In this document: positions 56,427-64,000 of the stretch, piece by piece | Layout: the number at the start of each line of letters is the position of its first letter | Position numbering within the stretch: position 1 is the stretch's first letter | The notes under the pieces: model-generated | Seen by the model: the letters and a program-made list of their open reading frames with translations, nothing else | Told to the model about the DNA's origin: nothing | The model's database searches: none | Assembly (NCBI GenBank): GCA_015698045.1 | Contig: BLAL01000194.1 | Coordinates: 372,001-436,000, forward strand | DNA length: 64,000 bases | DNA from: Rhizophagus clarus | Lineage: Eukaryota; Glomeromycota; Glomeromycetes; Glomerales; Glomeraceae | Direction: 5' to 3' | Made by a program: the position numbers and the translations under genes

Positions 56427-57962
56427 ATGCCAAAACAATTTTTTTCTAGATTAAGTCGTGATTATATAGACATTTTGAAAGATGATGATTATTATGATAT
56501 TACAATTGAAGTTGGTCAAGATCCAAATGTAAAAATATTTCGTGCGCACAGGATTATACTGTGTTACCGTTCGCCATTTTTACGACAAACTTTAACATCG
56601 AATAGAGAGAATAACAATGGTACCTTAATCAACATTAAGTTACCAAATATTTCACCAGAAATATTTCAGGTTATCTTAAAGTAAGTTATATTTTAACTTT
56701 ATTAACATTAAAATATTTTTTTTTTATTTCTTATAATTTTTCATATTATTAGATATATTTATGGTGGTATAATTTCCTTAAATGAACATGAAGCTTCAGA
56801 AATTTTAAAAATTTTGGTTGCTGCTAATGAACTTCTTCTCCAAGAATTAATTGATTATTTACAAGAATATTTAATTAAAAATAAATCTGAATGGATTGAA
56901 CAACATATTATACTTACTTACCGAATAAGTTTTCAATCTAATTCTCTCTTAGGACTTCAAAAATTTTGTGCAGATTTCATGAATGAATTTCCAGAAAAAA
57001 TATTTAAGTCACTAGATTTTACCTCACTTTCTGAAGCTTCTCTAATTTCAATTATTAAAAAAGATGATTTACAGATGAAAGAAATTGAAATTTGGGAACA
57101 TGTTTTAAAATGGGGACTTGAAAAAAATCCTTCACTTCTTCCAGATTCTACAACTTGGTCAGATAATGATTTTAAAGTAATGGAAAATACTTTACAAAAT
57201 TGTATACCAGAAATTAGATTTTTCAGTCTATCATCCAAGGATTTCTCTCAAAAAGTTCGTCCATATAGAAAACTTTTGAAACATCAACTTTATGAGGAAT
57301 TGTTAGGATCTTATCTGGATTCAAATATTGAACCTAGTAATAATATTTTGCTTCCTAGATATAAAAATATTGATGGAATTATTGATTCAAAAATTGTTAA
57401 TTTGAATATTGTTTCTCTAATTTCAAGATGGATTGATAAAATGGACATTGAAAATAAATTTGGTTATGCAAGGGAACTATATTTACCATATGAATTTAAA
57501 CTATTATTGAGGGGAAGCAGGGATGGATTTACTCCTAAAAAATTTCATGAATTATGTGATTTTATACCTCATACTGTTACATTCATTAAAGTAAAAGGAA
57601 CAGATGAAATTCTTGGAGGATATAATCCTTTGATATGGAAGTCGTATAATGTTGGTCAATGCGGTAAAACTAAAGATAGTTTCATATTTTCTTTCAAAAG
57701 TAAAGATAACTTTAGAGATCTAATCTTAAGCCGTGTGAAAAATGTGGATAAAGCTATATATTATAAGTATAACTTTGGTCCTACATTTTATGACGATATT
57801 GATATATATGTAATGAAGGGAGGTATTGAACCAAGTGATATTAGAGAATATAATTATTCTCATTGTAAGCAAAAAAGTTATGAAAAAAAGGTAAGAGATA
57901 CAGAAGATAAATTTTCTGTAGAAGATTATGAAGTGTTTCAAATTATAAAAATAGTTAAATAA
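56427..57962 (+). CDS. BTB-BACK-TLDc protein 2
   Basis: Exons 56427..56680 and 56753..57962 (72-nt intron, GTAAGT to TTATTAG, same position and phase as gene 1). 487 residues. BTB: DITIEVGQDPNVKIFRAH and ILCYRSPFLRQTL. BACK: an ELLLQELIDYLQEYLIKNKS helix pair and WEHVLKWGLEKNPSLLPD. TLDc: ELYLPYEFKLLLRGSRDGF, GGYNPLIWK, KTKDSFIFSFKSK, and EDYEVFQI near the end. No breaks. A 141-nt stretch of the TLDc part is identical to gene 1 at nucleotide level. Confidence 0.92.
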
Positions 57963-58462
57963 TACACATGGAATTTTTTATAAATTTGTATTCGTACTTT
58001 GTTTTATAAGACATTGAAGTAACAATATTTCTTTATATAGAGTATGAGTCATGTTTCTATGACTATATATATATATATATATATAATTTTTGTTTAAATT
58101 GAAATTTTATATTTGATTTCAAAACAAATCTTTACAATTATTAAATCAAAACAAGAATATTATTATCTTTAAAGATGTAAATATGTTTAATTGCCAATTC
58201 GGCATAGTTATTATTGATAAAAATTGGGTGAGTTTTGCGCATGTAACTGGAAATAAATAATACATGATACAAAAATTATGAAGATTCATTCAAATTTGTA
58301 CCGTAATACAAATCACTATAGGAAAGAAAGTTGTACTTTTCCGTCGTACTCGTGACAAATTTTATTCTATTTCACATTATTTTCATGAATTGTAAATTAA
58401 AAAATTGCGAAAACCAATTTATGTTATATAAACTATGCTGTTTAATAACTTATGATCGTGCA

Positions 58463-58907
58463 TAGGGATGGCAACGACCACGGTTATTAACCGGTCATGA
58501 CCGGTTATGACCGTGGCCGATATCGGTCGGTCAAAGGCTTCTGACCGACCGTTTACAGCTGATTTCATAATGTACGGGACACATGACAAAATTTGATGCC
58601 GACTGCTGAAAACTTGTCAAGTTGCTGGTTGTCAGCAGCTGTAACCGACCATTTAGCCAATCTTATTCATTTGACATTTCTTTTAACGAATTTAATCAAT
58701 AAAGAGTTAAATACCTTTTTTTTTTTTTGGTTAAATTCGCTAACAAAAGCACTTTTTAACGTTTTGACTTGATTAAATTCGTTAAAAAGAAAAAAATGGT
58801 CGGTTAAACAGTCGGTTAGAAAAACGGTCAGTCAAAACAGTCGGTCGGTCAAAAGCCCAACAGGTTATGACCGACCTATAACCGACCGTGATCGATTGCC
58901 ATCCCTA
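58463..58907. mobile_element. hAT-like MITE, 445 bp
   Basis: Terminal inverted repeats TAGGGATGGCAAYSR...TYRATTGCCATCCCTA, flanked by 8-bp duplications ATCGTGCA (58455-58462) and ATCGTTCA (58908-58915), one mismatch, which is the hAT signature. Subterminal GACCGGTTATGACCG and GGTCGGTC words are dense. An inner inverted pair (TTTTAACGAATTTAATCAA type) lies at 58682-58700 and 58769-58787. No coding sequence; it needs a transposase in trans. Confidence 0.85.
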
Positions 58908-59449
58908 ATCGTTCAATGTAAAATAATCTATGATTTCTTAGTTCATTCAATTTCCTTGAATTTCTCTGCATACGTAATGCCAACTTTTAACCACTAGCAA
59001 TCAAGCAAATTGTTAAATCAATAATAAAATAATTATAACCCTAAGAGCGAATCTAACAACTCCAATGTTTCCTAATAATTAAACTACACCATAATAAAGC
59101 AAAGTCAGGTAGGTAAGAAAGCATGTTATTCCTGCTAGATGCTAAAGGAAAATGTGGATCTATAATTTATTATTAGACAGTAAGTAATTCACTCAATTGT
59201 TGGAATTCGTAATTTTTACGTCTAATGACATTTATTTTTGGTGCAGATGTTTCTTAATTTATTAACAAAAATATTTTCCCAGATTATGTTTCTTCATACC
59301 AATTGTTACATTTTCCCCACTTTCACCCTTTATTTTTATATTTGTGTGTCATTATTTATATTTGCAAAAATTTAATCAGAAACATATGATTAGGGCGCGG
59401 TATCAGAGAAGTGATACTAATATGTTTTACAACATCCCTACTTATTATT

Positions 59450-59535
59450 TAATTTATCCATATCTGGCATGTTGTTTTTGATCAACGTAAATAGATTTGC
59501 AACTTGCTTTTTGAAACAATATTTTTTTTCTTCAA
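59450..59535 (+). promoter_or_regulatory. conserved upstream block of BTB gene 3
   Basis: TTAATTTATCCATATCTGG, TTGATCAACGTAAATAGATT and CTTGCTTTTTGAAACAATAT, diverged but in the same order as for genes 1 and 2. Confidence 0.55.
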
Positions 59536-59555
59536 ACTTCTAAAAGAAATATAAA

Positions 59556-60987
59556 ATGTTAGGAAAATTTTTTGATAAATTAAGTCAAAATTATATTGAG
59601 ATTTTAGATGATGATAAATATTATGATATTACAATTGAAGTTGGTAGAGATCCATATGTAAAAATATTCCGTGCACATATGATTATCCTGTATTATCGTT
59701 TGCCATTTTTACGACGAATTTTGGTTTCAAATAGAAGTAATAGAAATTATAATTGTAATGATGTATTAACTCACATTAAATTACCAAGTGTCACACCAGA
59801 AATCTTTGAGATTATTTTAAAGTAAGTTATATTTTAACTTTTATTGGCATATTAAATAATTTTTTTTTATATCTCATATAATATTTTATAATATAGATAT
59901 ATTTATGGCGGAACCATTTCATTAAATGAAAAAGAGCCTTCAATAATCTTAGAAGTTTTGGTTGCTGCTGGTGAACTACTTCTTCAAGAACTTGTTGATT
60001 ATTTACAAAGATATTTAATTATAGTTAAATCTGAATGGCTTGAACAAAATTTCGAACTTACTCTTAAAACAAGCTTTCAATCTAATTCTTTATTAGAACT
60101 TCAAGAATTTTGCACAGATTTTATGGCTAAGTCACCTGAAAAAGTATTTAATTTGTTAGATTTTACCTCTCTTCCTGAAAATTCTTTGGTTTCACTCATT
60201 AAAAGAGATGATTTACAAATGAAAGAAGTTGAAATTTGGGAACATGTATTAAAATGGGGCCTCGAAAAAAATCCTTCACTTCTTCCAGATCCTATGACTT
60301 GGTTAGATGATGATTTTAAAATAGTAGAAAATACCATGCAACATTGTTTACCATTTATTAGATTTTTTAGTCTTTCTTCTAAAGATTTTTTTCGTAAAGT
60401 TCACCCATATAGAAAACTTTTAAAACCCCAACTTTATGAAGAGTTGTTGAATTCTTATTTAGAACCTGGTACTGAACCAAAGTATAATATATTACTTCCT
60501 AGGTATAGAAATATTGATGGAGTTATTGATTCAAGAATTGTTAATTTGAATATTGTTTCATCAATTTCAAGGTGGATTGATAAGATAGATATTATGTGAT
60601 GATATACCTCATACTGTCACATTCATTAAAATAAAAGGAGCAGAAGAAATTATTGGAGGATACAATCCTTTGGTATGGGAATCAAATAATAATGGTGAAT
60701 GGGGTAAAACAATGGATAGTTTTATTTTTTCTTTTAAAAGTAAAACTGATTTTAAAGATCCAATTTTAAGTCATGTAAAAAATATGGATCATGCATTGTT
60801 TTATTGTAATGAATTTGGACCTGCATTTGGTGATGGTGATATTAATATACATGTAAAAGATAATGATGATTCAAAAAAATATGATTGTTTTAATTGTATA
60901 CAATATAGTTATGAAAAAAAGATAAGAAATGAAAAAAACTTCTTAATAAGAGACTATGAAGTATTTCAAATAATAAAGAAAGATTAG
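59556..60987 (+). pseudogene. BTB-BACK-TLDc protein 3, broken by deletion
   Basis: Exons 59556..59821 and from 59897 (75-nt intron, same position). The frame ends at TGA 60597-60599 after 322 residues, leaving BTB and BACK intact but only the edge of TLDc. Compared with gene 1 (55400-55503), 104 bp are missing between GATATT and ATGTGAT, with ATT as shared microhomology. The rest of TLDc (IPHTVTFIKIKG, GGYNPLVWE, SFIFSFKSK, DYEVFQI) continues to 60987 in another frame. A truncated BTB-BACK protein could still be made, so function is not excluded. Confidence 0.85.
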
Positions 60988-61388
60988 AATTATTTATATT
61001 ATTTTATGAAGTTGAATGAATGTATTCTTGTTACTTACTTAAATTACTATTTTATTTGGTATATAAAATCTCGAGTGTGCTGATTTTTGTTCGTTGTAAC
61101 GGAACTGTTATTTATTCACGGGTTAAAGTGTCGTATATATATTAAATAATTTTCTTTTTATTTAATAAAATGGCTAATAAAATATTTATTACTCTTAGAA
61201 ATCAGAATTTTATTCTTGCTTCAGTGTTAATTTTTTTTTTGTTTTTAAATTTTATGAATCCTTTTGCATAATGAATCGTAAATGATTTGATAGGAAGACC
61301 ATGTCATATCATGATGTTATATCATTGAAACGTGAAAATTACTTATTACGTTAATTAAGGTACAAAATCAAAATTAGATTCGTATATA

Positions 61389-61538
61389 TTATCGCCATTT
61401 TCAAAATGGTCGATGTTATTTATTTGTGATTAAATATTCAAATACAAATATTCGTCCGGTTTCCGTCCGGTTTTCGGGTTTCTTTTTTTTTTTTTCTTCC
61501 AAACATAACAGCATCAACCATTTTGAAAACAGCGATAA
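61389..61538. mobile_element. MITE with TTATCGCC ends, second copy
   Basis: Ends TTATCGCCATTTTCAAAATG and the inverted CATTTTGAAAACAGCGATAA; 150 bp. The interior CCGTCCGGTTTTCGGGTTTC block corresponds, inverted, to that of the 53826 copy. Confidence 0.75.
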
Positions 61539-62179
61539 TTCAATCATCGAACCCGTTCTTTATTCAGTCTTGTATAATTATTGTCGAAACGTAATGGCAA
61601 TCACTTCATATGTATCGCTGGCTTCACTTAGGGATTTTTATTGATCAACTTAAGTCATTAATGTAATAATTATATTTTCATCAAAAAGTATTTGTATTTA
61701 TAGTATATTTGATAAAAAAATAAAATTCGGGTTATATTTATCTAATAATTAATATGAATATGAACTAGGCATTATGCATGAAATTTAGAAATACTCAATT
61801 TAATAAATAACGGACATTCGGTAGAATTATTATTTTCAATTTTGATCATCTGAAATCTCATGAATTTTGAATCCATCCCTAGTCAGTGAAGTTGCTGTCA
61901 TTGAGTTTTCTCCTAGAATCAAGCTAGGTTAAATGTGTAGCCTTAAATAGTAAATTAGTTTTATACGTATTTTATTAAAATATTTTTGTTATAAATTTAT
62001 TGATATAAAATTTACATTATAACGTCATAATTTAAAAGGAATTCAAAAACATATAATTAAGATTTTACATATAATACATAAATTTAAATATTATTAAGCT
62101 CTTAATTAATTTTTAAGTGACTTAATTGAAGATGATATTTCATTTGTTTAATCGGTCAATATTTGGAATACAAAATTTG

Positions 62180-62500
62180 AAAGTACAAACCAAGAGATTC
62201 TTGGAGAACATAATCCTTTAGTATGCATGAAAATCACGTAAAGATGATAAATGAGGTAAAACAAAAGATAGTTTTATTTTTTCTTTTAAAGGTAAAATAA
62301 TTTTAAAGATCAAATTTTAAGTCATTAAAAATGCGAATCATGCATTATATCATCATAATGGATATGGTCCCACATTCGACAATGAACTTTCGTTATATGT
62401 TACCGAAAAAATTAGTTAAGAATATAATTATAGTGAATATAATGAAAAAAAGATAAGACATGATGAAATAGAAGACTATGAAGTGCTGATTGCGTAATCA
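62180..62500 (+). pseudogene. TLDc remnant (fourth BTB-TLDc copy)
   Basis: Nucleotides keep the family wording: ATTCTTGGAGAACATAATCC, GGTAAAACAAAAGATAGTTT, ATGGATATGGTCCCACATTC, and GAAGACTATGAAGTG. These are the codons for ILGG-NP, GKTKDSF, GYGPTF and EDYEV, spread over all three frames with stops. The BTB and BACK parts are not found upstream. Confidence 0.7.
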
Positions 62501-62509
62501 ATACTATAT

Positions 62510-63680
62510 GTATGTGGACAGATGGTAAAAATAGTTTTTATTTTTCAAATGAAATATAATTCACATTAATAAAACCATCATATTACAAAGTATTGAAGCT
62601 TCTTAATCCAATTATATACTAACATTGCAGTTTATAATAAATACTGGTCAAAGATATTTTTTTTTATATTAACCTAGTATCTAAGTCAGTACCGGATACC
62701 CATAAAAAAGAATAGTTAATAAAAACAAAACGTCTTGAAAACTTATCTGAGACCTGATATTTTGCAAATTTGAGATGATATTGTAAAATACCTGAAGCAA
62801 TACTATTGCCAGTATTTTACACTAAGTCGCGCAATACTTTTATTGATAAATATGGGCCCTACATTTAATCCAGACTTTAATATAAATAAATTCGAAAAAT
62901 GTAAATAAAATTTATTTGTGAGCATATGCGATTAAAATGATAAAGGATAAGAAATACATGATTTTCAATGAAAAATTATAAAATAATCAATTGTAAGTAT
63001 TTAAGTATCAATTTCCATCAATCATTCCGTTAAAATATAGTATAATTCTGAGGAAGAAAATTCTCGTATATTTTATAAAAACGTGAAAAATTCTGTTTAT
63101 CGTTGTCAAATATTATTTAGAAAAATACCGGTGATGACGTTTAATGGCGCAGTAAAGTCAAATCAGATGATCATGTGGCAAAGTAATTGATTATGTAATA
63201 ATTGTGATTTTTATGAATTATTTATATCATTTATATTAAAATAAATATTTGTTTTATTTAGTATATTTTTATCATTTAGTTTATTTATTTAGTTTTTATT
63301 ATTTTTCGTGCTGTGAATTAGAATTGATTAGGGATTAACTTATAAAACTAATAAACTCTTGTATTAAAAACGAACTGTGTTTTGTATTCTTTTGTTTCGT
63401 ATTTGTGTTTTTAGCGTGTCTTGTTGATAAAACTTGGTTATAGCAAAAATGATAGTCGTTATGAAACAACAAATGAACTTTTTTGGTACATTGAAATTGA
63501 TGAGTAAAAGTTTCTTGTTTTAATGATGCTGTACTCAAAATTCATTTTATTTCTTTATTAAAACAATCATTTAAAGAAAAATATAAAAAGTTTTAATGTT
63601 GATTAACTGTAAAAAAGAAAGAAATTTCATTAACATTAAAATAAAGAATGATATAAGTTTAGTATTCATTATTATTACTA
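62510..63680. other. AT-rich intergenic DNA
   Basis: No supported gene. The minus ORF 63335-63538 has no splice or domain context. Confidence 0.4.
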
Positions 63681-63687
63681 TTATTAG

Positions 63688-63787
63688 AAAAAATTGCTAC
63701 GGCAAAACCCTTCCAAAGTTTTGATCAAGTCAATTTAAGTAAACGTCCTTCTTTAAATGAACAAATGCCAAAATCTGCCACTTACAG
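63688..63787 (+). CDS. possible internal exon, unknown protein
   Basis: After a TTATTAG acceptor the frame reads KIATAKPFQSFDQVNLSKRP, then SLNEQMPKSATY, up to CTTACAG-GTCATT, a weak donor. The composition is protein-like but no other exon is visible; it may be a remnant. Confidence 0.25.
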
Positions 63788-63964
63788 GTCATTTTTGAAT
63801 TCAAAGATCGGAATTCATCCGAGTTTTTTTGTAAAAAAAAAAAAAAAAAAAAGAATAATATTTTTATATTTAAAAGACTCAAAAAAAGTTTAATTACGTA
63901 TACAGTACAGTATATAAAGACGTACAAATTCACATTCACCTTTCATTAATTATCCATAACAACA

Positions 63965-64000
63965 ATGTCTAAATTTTTTATTATTCACTTTCTTAATAAT
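63965..64000 (+). CDS. start of a gene cut by the window edge
   Basis: ATG followed by SKFFIIHFLNN, with a TATATAAA box at 63911-63918, about 50 bp upstream, the same spacing as in the peptide genes. The hydrophobic beginning could be a signal peptide. Only twelve codons are present. Confidence 0.35.
   Translation, partial: MSKFFIIHFLNN

Overview
The window looks like nuclear DNA of an arbuscular mycorrhizal fungus of the Glomeromycotina, most probably Rhizophagus or a close relative. The DNA is very AT-rich with long homopolymer runs. Introns are short (72 to 116 nt in most models) and GT-AG. The protein families are those expanded in that lineage: a MATA-type HMG box protein, tandem BTB-BACK-TLDc proteins, a SAM-domain protein with a nuclease-like segment, a P450 with the typical Rhizophagus N-terminus, and LINE and PIF1-helicase remnants. 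The species call is inferred from recognised protein families, not from a search.

Region by region. 1-2.3 kb: a decayed coding region abutting a TIR element (element A). 3-14 kb: a two-copy segmental duplication (3053-5800 and 6066-9760) followed by about three ~1.7 kb tandem units. Each copy of the duplication carries, on the minus strand, a two-exon gene for a 32-33 residue secreted cysteine-rich peptide; a third, diverged copy lies in the other orientation at 28980-29186. 15.9-16.7 kb: the HMG-box gene. 16.8-24.7 kb: no gene seen, only microsatellites, a 12-bp minisatellite and an AGACGT-rich repeat field. 24.8-26.9 kb: a four-exon gene (degenerate retropepsin-like domain, 10-residue repeats, one membrane segment, helical C-terminus) and a small convergent two-exon gene. 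30.2-32.7 kb: a broken SAM/nuclease-like gene, a tiny tail-only insertion with a 17-bp target duplication, and a secreted eight-cysteine protein. 33-40 kb: mostly empty, with a few low-confidence small coding exons. 40.3-43.6 kb: element B, a second member of the element A family in the opposite orientation, containing two nested 5'-truncated LINEs, each with an exact target duplication. 43.6-54 kb: an orphan exon, a P450 pseudogene, a multi-exon unknown gene, a ~300-bp satellite, and helicase remnants. 54.3-62.5 kb: a tandem family of BTB-BACK-TLDc genes (two intact, one broken by a 104-bp deletion, one reduced to a TLDc remnant) sharing promoter blocks and gene-conversion tracts. The window ends in the start of another gene.

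There is no single operon-like system. The most interesting item is the family of very short, spliced, Kex2-type cysteine-rich secreted peptides that has multiplied by segmental duplication. These exons are shorter than a standard ORF cut-off and appear only when splice sites are read by eye. Next are the A/B transposon family and the four-exon retropepsin-like membrane protein. Exon models were built by hand from splice signals and reading-frame phase; none is supported by transcript data here.
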